Below, piece by piece: positions 22,701 to 31,892 of a stretch of 47,356 bases of DNA. The notes beneath the pieces were generated by a model that was not told where the DNA came from, searched no databases, and saw only the letters and a program-made list of their open reading frames with translations. Numbering within the stretch: the stretch's first letter is position 1; every line of letters starts with the position of its first letter. A program made the position numbers and the translations under genes. Source of the stretch: Podaxis mareebaensis (taxonomy: Eukaryota; Basidiomycota; Agaricomycetes; Agaricales; Agaricaceae); NCBI GenBank assembly GCA_018524725.1, contig JAEUWP010000624.1:1-47356 (forward strand), given 5' to 3'.

Positions 22701-23671
22701 CGACGGCAGATTTTTACTTCAACTGTGTTGGCATTCCATTCCTCAGAAACAATGTCAAAGATGGAGGCTGCATATTTATGGACATCAGCTGAAGATGTGA
22801 AATTTGGAGGGATTGCCTTGATTCGTAAAGAGCAGTTGTATAAAAAGAGAGCTTCTTCTTCAGAGTCTCTAGGTATGGTACGTTTGATGGTGATAGGAGT
22901 GACAATGGATGACAGCAGAATGTGTGAGAGTAGAGGAACATGATCAGATCGGGATCTCCAACCATGTTGATAAGAATGTGTAGGGGCAGGGAGGTCCATT
23001 GGGGATACAGCAAAAATAAGATCGATCACTGTTGTCGATTTGTTGGGATCATCGGGGAAGTGGGTGGGAGAGTATTCGATTGGAGTGGACCTGGTAAGTC
23101 CGATTGTATCCATGATGTCACTTAGCAAGTCAGCACGTGCAGAGTGATGGGGTGCATTACGATCCCAATCGGGAGACCTCGTGTTGAAGTCGCCTCCTGC
23201 GAAGCAGATGTTGTTAGGGAGGGAGGGGATACAGGATTCTAAATAGTCTATAGAAGACGAATCATTCATTTCAAAGTAACAGTTAAGAAAATATTGTTTA
23301 CTCGGAGTAGAGAGGGAGAACATTTGGAAGTCGGGAGATGAAATGATGTTCAGGTGAATCACAGGGTTGAGGGACTGAATAGATTTACGAACATATGTAA
23401 TAATGCGTGGCTTAGCAATGGATTGGTCATGAAGCAGAAGCCAATCTTTGTGGATAGGTGGTCCTACCATAGGGTCTCCTTCAGAGACTGATGTGGACGG
23501 AATGTTGCAAATAAACCTGAAGGCAGGTTCTTGTAGGCATAGAATGTGAATGTCTTTGAGTAAGGGAGAATTTAAAAGAAATTCTACAGTAGACCAATTC
23601 TTTTGGACATTAAATGAGCAAATTGAAACATTAGATAATGAAGCAGTGTTCGAAGAGAAGTGTTCAGACAT
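19781..23671 (-). pseudogene. LINE A ORF2: endonuclease-RT-RNase H
   Basis: A single frame throughout, about 1297 codons, broken by stops at 22403 (TGA), near 22359 (TGA in EE-stop-SWPPF) and 21266 (TGA in LGNSI-stop-GLS). Domains in order: APE-type endonuclease (LQEPAFRFIC; FAGGDFNTRSPDWD; RSDHVPLL); RT (AFDVAQFFPSIN, active site FVDDGLIIV at about 21610, YLGFYFDWALSFKEH); RNase H with SSDGSVP, an E-S-Y segment and FTDSISSAKLL; and a C-terminal CPCGEELETQDHIIHHC zinc-like motif. It would nick target DNA and copy its own RNA. Domain order and the RNase H suggest the Tad1 or I-like group; Tad1 is favoured by the fungal host. Confidence 0.9.
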
Positions 23672-26279
23672 TAATGGTGCATGCGTTGAAATCAGACTTA
23701 GCCTTTTCAGTCTTCATTTCCTTAAGATGGTTGACAATCCATTCTTTGTCATATCTGTGATGGAAAAATGGGCATTTGTCGCTATTCACATGGTGATCTT
23801 TGGAACCACATGATAGACAATTAAATGAAGTCATGTGAGGACATTCAGTGACATTGGCTGGGGTGGGAGGGCAGGGGTTAGGGCCAGGTTTGCTGCAACA
23901 GCAGTACCCATTGCGGCGATGGTTATTGGTGTGGTGAGGGTCACCACAGATGGCACACCTGGGGTTGCATGCCCTGCATAAATGGGTGGGGTGTCCCCAC
24001 CTCCAGCAACAGTTGCATAGGGGGCTTGTGACCCTCATGCTAGTGCCTCTGAATGTACACACTCTGTTGTCAAAGAGGATAGTGTGGTTGATGTAGAGTT
24101 TGGCTCTCAATGCTGTTTGAGAGTCCCAGAGGTCGAAGAAAAGATTGGCCGAGTCTGAGTCAGGTGATACCCGACAGAGTCTAGGTTTGCCAACAATGTG
24201 ATTGACGATGTCGGCATAAGGAGAGGTGTCAATGGCAGGTTTGATGTCATCGGCTGTAAATGGGGTACCATCCTCCTTAAGGTATGGGAGGTTGGTCAGT
24301 TTGATGAAGGATTTGGACATCAGGAGTGATGGGTTGACTGCATTCCTGATCTCCGGAGTAGTGAACGCCAACCTGTTGGAGTCGGAGATGCCTTTCTTGA
24401 TAGCGATGAGTTCTGCCTCAGATGTGACAGCACTCGTGTTGAGCCAAAGGGTGCATTCATTCTTCTTCGCTGACTCGACACGAAGAGGAAGGTTTTTTTG
24501 GTAAAGTTCATTATTACAACATCGGACTACAAGGTCCAATGATGTAATCATAAGATGAGTGAACATGTCGTTGAATGGGATGACAACATTCTTGCGGGAT
24601 GGGCCTTGTGTGGCTCTTGGTTGGGAAGGACAAGGGGAAGAGGAGGTGGATTTAGGGGCAGGTGTTTTGATGTCACCTGTGTTGCATAAAAAGTTGATGA
24701 TTTCAACTGGTGACATTGTAGGGAATTGATTCTGGAGAGCTGCATATTTTTGCAGCTCATCTACCTTAAGGAGTGTTTGAGAGGCTGCCTTAGAGTATGA
24801 CGACCTTTGGGTGGATGGAGATGGTGCGCCAGACCTGTACTGAGGTTTGGTGGCTTGATTAATGGGAGGAGGGGTGGAAGAAGGAGGGGGGGAAGGGCAG
24901 GGAGGGAGGGGGTGAGATTCTTTGGGGGGAAAAGCGGGAGCCACAATAGGCTTACACTGAGCAGGAGCAGCTATTGTTTTATGAGGCGCCCGGCGACGGT
25001 TAACTGTTGACCAGGCATTGGGGTTGGGGTTAGGGTTGGCCTTTTCCTGGCTGGATGGACCAGGAGCGGCAGGGATAGTGGGTTGGGCGGGAGGAGGGAG
25101 CATGTCAGTATCGACGATGGATGTTGAGGACTCACCTGGCTTGTTAGGGTCTGCGGGTGGGAGACATGAGAGGGTGATTGCTTGTGCAGTGTCCCTGTCG
25201 AGTTGTGAATCTGAGCTTTGGGACTGCCCAATAGCAACAGAAGGAATAGGGGAGGTGAAGCTCTGGGACTGCCCAGTAGTGTCACCTTTAGGGGATGGGG
25301 AGGACACTGCTGGTGCTTTTTCAGCCCGGCGTTCTTGACGATGGCCAGTGGACATGGGGGTAGGAGTGGGGGATAAAGTATGGGCGGGGGGGAATTGCAT
25401 GGAGATGGCGTCATAAAGGCACACATTATGGTTATTGAAAGGGACAGATTTGCCCCGGAGTTGCTCAGAATGAGCGATAGTTTGGATAAGGTGGACAAGG
25501 GAGGAAGTACCCTCAAAGGTGGAGAAGTCTCCTCTGTTGTTAGCCCACGAGGATAACCAACTGGAGGTATAAGAAAGAAGTGCCGTGAGTAGGTTAAGCA
25601 CTTTGGGGTCAGACGTGTTAGTGACATCAATGTCACTAAAGATGTCACAGAGAGAGGAGCAGATTGCTGACCAATCCATTCCACGGGACACAGGGTCTAT
25701 GCCTTGAGGCTGATTGTTGGCTGGGGGGGAGGTGGGGGTGAAAGTGGGAAGGGCAGGGAGGGGCTCGGAGGGTTGGGATTCATCCCAGGCTAATCCGGGA
25801 GTTGGAGGGACAAAGCTGTAGGAGGAGGCAATGACCTGGGCGGGTGAGAGGACCTTTTGAGAGGGGGCAATCTCGGGGGAGAGGTTGATGTCCTCACAAG
25901 CCGACGTGAGGGATTGGGCGATTGACTTGGGGGTGGAAGTACCTTGGGATTGGTCTTCGTTGTCTTCAACTGAAGCGGCTGATGCGGCATCATCATCTTC
26001 TCTCAATTTCATACTTTTCTCCAATTGATTGGAGAGGGAGTGGTCAGTAGAATAGGAGCGTTTGGCTCCAATAGAGGGAGAGGGTGAGGGCGGCTTCCTA
26101 AGGAAGTCTTCAGAGACTTGAAAGTCGTTAAAGAGAGGGACTGAGGCCTCTCTGGGTAGAGTCGGGTTGGGTGCTATACTGGTGCTTGAACGACAACGAC
26201 CAATGCGGAGTGATTTAGCACTTGAAGCGGCTTTCTTTAGACCACCAAAGAGGCCACTAGACTCTTTGGTATCTTTCAT
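23664..26279 (-). CDS. LINE A ORF1: gag-like nucleic-acid-binding protein (871 aa)
   Basis: The frame is intact. The N-terminus (MKDTKESSGLFGGLKKAASS) and the PLFNDFQVSEDFLRKPPSPS block are nearly identical in LINE C and close in LINE B. A long Pro/Ser-rich middle is followed by a conserved folded region (about 565-740) and three CCHC-type zinc knuckles at about 755-840 (CNCCWRWGHPTHLC, CAICGDPHHTNNH, CLSCGSKDHHVNSDKC). ORF1 proteins of Tad-like LINEs bind the element RNA. The stop overlaps the ORF2 start (ATGTCTGA at 23664-23671). The frame is open although ORF2 is dead. Confidence 0.85.
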   Translation of the reverse strand: MKDTKESSGLFGGLKKAASSAKSLRIGRCRSSTSIAPNPTLPREASVPLFNDFQVSEDFLRKPPSPSPSIGAKRSYSTDHSLSNQLEKSMKLREDDDAASAASVEDNEDQSQGTSTPKSIAQSLTSACEDINLSPEIAPSQKVLSPAQVIASSYSFVPPTPGLAWDESQPSEPLPALPTFTPTSPPANNQPQGIDPVSRGMDWSAICSSLCDIFSDIDVTNTSDPKVLNLLTALLSYTSSWLSSWANNRGDFSTFEGTSSLVHLIQTIAHSEQLRGKSVPFNNHNVCLYDAISMQFPPAHTLSPTPTPMSTGHRQERRAEKAPAVSSPSPKGDTTGQSQSFTSPIPSVAIGQSQSSDSQLDRDTAQAITLSCLPPADPNKPGESSTSIVDTDMLPPPAQPTIPAAPGPSSQEKANPNPNPNAWSTVNRRRAPHKTIAAPAQCKPIVAPAFPPKESHPLPPCPSPPPSSTPPPINQATKPQYRSGAPSPSTQRSSYSKAASQTLLKVDELQKYAALQNQFPTMSPVEIINFLCNTGDIKTPAPKSTSSSPCPSQPRATQGPSRKNVVIPFNDMFTHLMITSLDLVVRCCNNELYQKNLPLRVESAKKNECTLWLNTSAVTSEAELIAIKKGISDSNRLAFTTPEIRNAVNPSLLMSKSFIKLTNLPYLKEDGTPFTADDIKPAIDTSPYADIVNHIVGKPRLCRVSPDSDSANLFFDLWDSQTALRAKLYINHTILFDNRVCTFRGTSMRVTSPLCNCCWRWGHPTHLCRACNPRCAICGDPHHTNNHRRNGYCCCSKPGPNPCPPTPANVTECPHMTSFNCLSCGSKDHHVNSDKCPFFHHRYDKEWIVNHLKEMKTEKAKSDFNACTINV

Positions 26280-26368
26280 AGTGAATTAGGACTGAAATGT
26301 GTATTCCTTGTGCTACAAATAACCTGGCCACTGAGACGAATGTGGTGGTTACTGAGAAAGGAAGGTTG

Positions 26369-26383
26369 TTGTTCAAGGTCTTT
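26369..26383. repeat. LINE A target-site duplication, right copy
   Basis: Exact match to 19421-19435. Confidence 0.92.
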
Positions 26384-26539
26384 AATGTACTCTCCGAACC
26401 CTCGTTTCAAGCACAATATAGTAGCATTGTGCAGTTCTGTGAATTTTGCTGTGTCCACAGCCATATTTTTCCCCATTTCCTCATAGCTAAGGTCATTGCA
26501 TTAATGTCCGATGTCAAACATAGTCCAGCAACACTCACA

Positions 26540-26544
26540 CATCA
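26540..26544. repeat. LTR2 target-site duplication, left copy (CATCA)
   Basis: It pairs with CGTCA at 34854-34858. The single difference is a G-to-A at a CpG, consistent with decay after insertion. Confidence 0.7.
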
Positions 26545-26548
26545 TGTT

Positions 26549-27364
26549 ATGAACCCTCCTAGCACACCCCATTGCAACTGCATCTACAATGCCCTAGTCC
26601 ATGAACTTGGACTTCCCAATGCCTCCCACCACACTACCCAAGATATGGGTATACCAACTGAAGACCCCATACACTATCGCAATGAAGCCTTCACCAATTG
26701 TTGCCTCCCTGGCCACACATCACTATTCTCACAAGACTGGCCAACACCTGGCCCACTCTTTTATTTGACTGATCATATGATGACTGAGATACTCTGCATC
26801 GCCTGGGAGAATGCTCCCTTCACTCATGTCTTTGATCCCGACAGGTTATACATCCAGACTATCCATAACAACTTCGACTCTGCCTGGGCCCACGGTTGGA
26901 AGATGATCCCTTACACTGGAGAGCCAATCATATTCCTTCATCCCTACATGATGTATCTGCCTGAGGTCGTCCCTCATATTATCAAATACAAAGTCACTCG
27001 TGGACTCTACTTTTGAGAAGTAGAAGTCTATCGTCTCAACCCTAACTCTGATGAACCTCCAGCCATCCCTCCCTGCAGATTGCAGCTCCCTCTGCTTCGC
27101 AGCATTGACTCCAATGTCCCTGGCATCAATGACTCAGAACCCACTGAGGATCCTCCTCCCTATCCACCTCCCTACATCACCACAGACATTTCCTCGTCAT
27201 CATCATCATCGTCATCACCTCACTGCAACATGCTTATCATACACAAGTCAGATTCCTCTGACTCACCCCTCATCGGGAACTTCACTGTTCCCAGTTCTGC
27301 CTCATCTCCCGACTCTTACTCCTCTGACTCCAGTGGACAACTTCACCTGGACATGGACTTGTAA
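26549..27364 (+). pseudogene. LTR-embedded ORF, copy 2 (271 codons, one internal TGA)
   Basis: The ATG overlaps the LTR terminus (TGTTATG). The frame is open for 155 codons to a TGA at 27014, then continues open to a TAA at 27362. The same TGA sits at the same codon in copy 1. Conserved blocks: LVHELGLPNASHHTT, HMMTEILCIAWENAPFTHVF, HGWKMIPYTGEPIIFLHP, and a C-terminal Ser/Pro-rich region (PPYPPPYITTDISSS) ending in LHLDMDL. I recognise no known family. Coding is supported by frame retention in two independent copies, but a decayed gene captured by an LTR is equally possible. Confidence 0.65.
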
Positions 27365-27663
27365 TATAACTAGTAAATAGTTTCTTTTCTATCTCACTAC
27401 AGATACTTCGCCTTGTATCCCTGTATCTCACCTGAACTCTGTCTTGTATGATTTCCCTATTTAGTTAGTTTCCTTTCTTGTCCAGTTTCTATTCTTGTCT
27501 TAGTTTCTATTCTTGTCTTGCTCTGCTCCATAGTTTCTACTTCTAATGACTCTTGGACTTGTTGCATTACTTCATCATAGTTACCTTCTTAGGACATTAG
27601 AAGTAAAGCTTAAATAGCCGCCCATGTACTGGAAGCGCAAGCTTCCTATATTCTCTTAAATCT

Positions 27664-27672
27664 CAGAATATT

Positions 27673-27678
<6 letters not shown>
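27664..27678. repeat. LINE B target-site duplication, left copy (15 bp)
   Basis: CAGAATATTGCTCTT is repeated exactly at 34606-34620. Confidence 0.93.
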
Positions 27679-27710
<32 letters not shown>

Positions 27711-27968
27711 GACGTTTATTGCAATAGAACTAGCTACTACAAACGGGTGCACGATAGCAGTCCCAATACCGAAACTAAGAGAGGAAAAGAGGTAGAGGAA
27801 AAGAGAGAGAGAAGAGTACGAGAGCAGGTGAGGCTACTCTAAATACGGATGAGATGAAAAGAAAGCGAACTAGCTTAACAAAACGAGTAATAGAAGAGGA
27901 AGAAGGAAAGAATAGAGTGGTAGGAGCGGGGAGCTAGCTATGAGGCAAAAATGAAATGGAAAAGGCCT
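27679..27968 (-). other. LINE B 3' UTR and poly-A tail
   Basis: T-run 27679-27705, then a segment conserved with LINE A (TTTATTGCAATAGAACTAGC) and a purine-rich stretch ('gaggaaaagagagagagaag'). No gene. Confidence 0.7.
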
Positions 27969-30900
27969 TCAGTGGACATCTGGGACTCCGTTTCTTGCAA
28001 GTCGCTCTCTGCGGTTGAGGCAGCAGGTGGCGAACTCCTCTTGTGTGATGGGTCCTTGAATCTGGTCGGCGAATGAGAAAGCCGCGGGGTTTTGGTCTAA
28101 GAATTGGATAATCCAATGGAAACCGTCATGGGCTCCATATGGATATTGAAAACAGGGGCAGGCGTCGAGTAAGTGGTCACGCATCTCGAGAAGTTCGCCG
28201 CAGGGGCAAGAAGTGATGTGGCGCCCAGGAAAGAAGCACTGTCGAAAGGCGCCAATGGGCGCGTGATTGGTGATGCATCGAGTGAAGCGCACGCAGAGTT
28301 GGGTGTTCTTTCCGAGGGGTGACTTTAGATAAGTCCCGCCGTTGGCATATTTGGGGAGGAGGGGGTTGCCCGAACCATCAGAGAGAGGGAGCCATGAATG
28401 GCCGCGGTGAGTAGGGTTGTTCATGAGTTGGTGCCATAGGGTGAGGCACTTATGAGTGTAGTGGTTGCGAACGAACCCAAGAGAGGTGCGGAAAGGTTGG
28501 TGGCGGGGGTTAGGAAGGCGGAGAGATTTGGCAAGGGTATGCGCCTGGTGGTGGATAGACCATTTGGCTGACGAGGGAATAGACCAGAAATGGACGTGGT
28601 TAAGAGGGGAGGAGGAGAGCCAGGAGTGCAGTAGAGGAGCGACCGTGATAGAGTCTGGGTGCGCGCTGTGGGGCCTATAAGAAAATAGAAGTTTAGCAGC
28701 GGAGATGGAGTCAGTGAAAACTGTGATAGAGGAACTATTTAAAGATCGAGCTAAAGAAATAGACGAGAAGAGACTAAGGTGGAGAGCATACGATTCAGAG
28801 TCTGAAGATGTAACTTCACCACAAGGGTGGACTGCAGAAGAAATGATGTCTGAATCAGAGGAGTTAAAGACGAGGAAGGCGGAAGTGGCAGAGAAAGAAG
28901 GGTTGGAAGGGACGGAGCCATTGGTAGCTACGGCAAGGGAGATAGGGGATGAAAAAGTGAGGTCGCGAGCACGGGATGCATTGGCGATATGAAGTGCCAT
29001 GGCACCTTCTTTGGAAGGGTCAGGGCACTGGATGAATTTGATTTGGTCGCTAAACAAGTCCAGCAGGCACTGGCCAGGTTTGGCGCTGGGATGAAGGCGC
29101 TGGAACCGGTCTGTGACCAGTTGGGCATCTGAAACGAAATCAAGTGCTGTTGAGCACTGTTTGGTACGACGCGTGTCAAGGGGGTCGATGTCGCGAGTGA
29201 GGAGTTTAATGGGGTGGGAGGGGGGGAGAGTGTGGTATCGGAGGGAGCATCGCTTAGCGAGCTTGAAGAGGTGGAGATGAATAGGGATAAGGCCTGCTAT
29301 GGCCTCAACCCCACCCATAGGGGTGGTGCGGAATGCGCCCGTGATCCACAGGGCAGCTTGTCGTTGCATGCGTTGGAGGGATTTTATGAGACCGCAGTAT
29401 CTAGCGTTTCGATTGAACCAGAGACGGAATCCGTATGTCGCGATAGGAACGACACAGGATCGGTATAGGAGTCTCTTGTGGAGGGGGGAGAGGCCGCAGA
29501 TGGAATTTCCGAGCATGCGCATGCAGCGGATGGTGGAGAGAGCCTTTGTGGAGTAGAACTGGATGTGTTCTTTGAAGGAGAGGCCTCTGTCAAACCAGAA
29601 GCCAAGGTAGCGTAGAAAGGGTTTGGGAGTGATGGTGAGGGAGTTGTCGATGAGGACGGGAGGGTTGGGTTCATGAGATGGTTGGTTGGAAAAGTGGAAG
29701 GCCTCGGTTTTGTCTCTTTCGAGGACAAAGCCAAGGTGTTGGAGATAGTCTTCACAGTTTTTGTAAACCTGTGAGAGAAGACGGCAATTAGTATGGAAAG
29801 AGTCTGACTGAACTATAATAAGTCCATCATCAACGAAAGAAACTATTTTACAATGAGGATCGTTCGAAAATTTATACATAAAGGGGGAGAGGGATAGGGC
29901 AGTGAGGATAGGAGAAAGGGCAGAACCTTGACCGACGCCAATGGAAGCAGGAAATCTGGGAGATAAATTATTGTTCCAAGAATATGTAGTGAAGCGATTA
30001 CTTAAATAATCGGAGAAGAAAGATACAAGCTGAGAATTGAAACCTTGACGTTGAAGAGTAGCAGTGAGGATTTGGTGATTGGTGGATGGAAAAAATTGAG
30101 CGACATCGAAGGCAATGACGCTGGTTTTGAGTTTGCGCTTCCAGCCTGAGCGGACCAGGTGGGTGATGTATACGCCGGCATCTTCAGTCGAGCGCTGGAT
30201 GATACCTCCGAATTGGAGGGGGTGGACAAGGTCAAGTTGTGATGCTTCAAACTGCATTCGAGCGGAAATCATCTTTTCGATGAGTTTCCCGAGGGTGTTG
30301 AGGAGGACGATGGGGCGGAACATCTTCGGGGTGGAATAGTGAGGTTTGTTGGGTTTGGGTATGATGACGGAAGTGGAATTCTTGAAGTGTTCCAGCCAGG
30401 TGGAATATTCGACACATTTGGAGGCGAATGTGAGGAAGTTGTGAAGGAGGGCGTCATTGGACATGAGGTGTTTGACATGGGCCCACGAAAGGTGGTCGGG
30501 GCCTGGGGCAGAGGCGTTAGCGCAGGGGTTGAGGGCGTCAAATAATTCGGTCTTGGAGAAAGGGAGCCATGGGCACTCCAGAAGGGTGTCAAAAGATTTG
30601 ATGGCGTCTAAGTCGACCGGGCGCTCTGAGGCTGAGTTGTAGGAAGAGTCAAGGGCGTGCCAGAGGTCATCTAGCTCGTCACAACTCTTTCCGTTGAAAG
30701 TGATGGATTGTGAGGGAGGGAGATTGCGCTTTCCGATCCAGGACATTAGGTCCCAGGGGCGGTGGTCTTCCTCAGCTATGTCTTTGATCTTTTTGTTGAA
30801 AAAGAGGCGTTTGGCGGTATGGGTGGTGCGGCAGAATTTGGCCCAATTGGCTTTGGACTTGTGAGATTGGAAGGCTTTAAGAGCAGTTGAGCACGTCTGG

Positions 30901-31892
30901 TTCCACCATGGTTTAGAGCGCGTGCAGATTTTGACAAGTTTGGTGTTGCGCTGCCATTCTTGATCGATGATTTGGGACATAGTCTGAGCATAAGATTGGA
31001 CGTCTCCCGCAGAGTTGAAGATAGGGGGGATTTTCTGGAGGCGGGCGCCGATAGAGAAGAGGAAGGTGGCTTCTTCCTCTGAGTCTCTGGGAATGGTGAG
31101 TTTCTCGATAAAAGGAAGGAAGGGGGAAGGGATGGGGAGGGAAGTGAGGAGAGGACGATGATCGGAGGTGAATTGCCAGTCATCGTGGATATGATGAACT
31201 GGGCTTTGGGAGAGGTCATCTGTCATGAAAATAAGATCAATAACAGAGGGGTGTTTGTTACCGTCATAGGGGATGTGAGTATATTTATCTTGCGATGGTG
31301 AGGAAAGAGTTAGACCTAGAGAGTTCATGATGTCGATCAGTAGATCGCCACACGCGTTGTGGTGATTAATGTGAGGGTCCCATTCGGGGGAGTGGGAGTT
31401 AAAGTCACCTCCGGCGCATATAAGGCCTTTAGGGAAAAGATGAACATGCTGTTCAAGAAAAGTAATTGAAGAATCGTCTGAGGGTTCAAAGTAGCAATTC
31501 AAGAAGTAAACCTTTTGGGGAAAAGAGAAAGAAATAAGCTGGAAGTCCAATGAAGAAATAATGTTCAGATGAGAAGTGGGTAAAAGGGAATCGCATGATC
31601 GCCAAATAAAGGTGGCAGTCCTGGGGTGTTCTTCATTTGGTAGGAATAAATGCCAACTGGGGTTATATGGCATGCCTTTGTATGGGACCCCTTCAGGATC
31701 ATCAGTGGAAGGGACGTTTCAAATAACATTAAACAGTGGTTCTTGGAGGCATAAAACTAAAATGTCTTTGAAAAGGGGTTCATTGAGTAACAGTTCAATG
31801 AGAGCGAAAGATCGATGGACATTGAAAAATAAGATGGGAATTGAGGAAAGAGAAGAAGGAGGAGCAGGGCGGTTGAGAGGTCCTTTAGACAT
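27969..31892 (-). pseudogene. LINE B ORF2: endonuclease-RT-RNase H (one stop)
   Basis: About 1307 codons in one frame, interrupted only by a TGA at 31719 inside the endonuclease domain (EPLFNVI-stop-NVPST). Motifs: CAGGDFNSHSPEWD and TSDHRPLL (endonuclease); AFDVAQFFPSTNH and FVDDGLIIV (RT, both catalytic regions kept); RNase H with FTDSISAAKLLFSY; and CPCGELLEMRDHLLDACPC at the C-terminus. In RNase H the expected TDGS is TNGS (near 28919), so the first catalytic Asp is Asn; LINE A keeps DGS. Starts within ORF1 (ATGTCTAA overlap, 31885-31892). Confidence 0.9.

Larger units (their letters stand above)
19436..26368 (-). mobile_element. LINE A, full-length Tad1-like non-LTR retrotransposon
   Basis: The element lies on the minus strand: 5' end at 26368, ORF1 26279-23664, ORF2 23671-19781, 3' UTR, then a poly-A tail (22 T after the duplication on the plus strand). 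Its 3' UTR start (AAATCAACATTTATTGCAATAG) and 5' end (CTTTCTCAGTAACCACCAC) match LINE B and LINE C. ORF2 has at least three in-frame stops, so it is inactive. It is inserted in cargo gene 3 of the KDZ element. Confidence 0.93.
26369..26544 (-). pseudogene. KDZ cargo gene 3, middle exon between LTR2 and LINE A
   Basis: From about 26490 the frame reads YEEMGKNMAVDTAKFTEL and runs to GEYIKDLEQ at the LINE A scar. Upstream of it, GTGAGT (right after the LTR2 scar) and TTAG about 50 nt later delimit a predicted 52-nt intron. Removing LTR2 and this intron joins ..FVVDV directly to YEEMGKN in frame. The LTR2 insertion is thus at or within a few bases of the 5' splice site. Confidence 0.6.
26545..27678 (+). 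mobile_element. Solo-LTR-like element LTR2, left fragment
   Basis: Starts TGTTATGAAC and, after removal of LINE B, ends CTAACA at 34853, giving about 1367 bp. Aligns with LTR1 from end to end. Contains the better-preserved copy of the LTR-embedded ORF. It is inserted inside cargo gene 3 of the KDZ element, so this LTR family was active both before KDZ insertion (LTR1) and after it (LTR2). Confidence 0.88.

Noticed and set aside
25018..25050. Telomere-like TTAGGG/CCCTAA repeats here, near 33245 and near 47178
   Set aside because: They fall at the same place in ORF1 of all three LINE copies and encode repeated Asn-Pro, so they are coding, not interstitial telomere.
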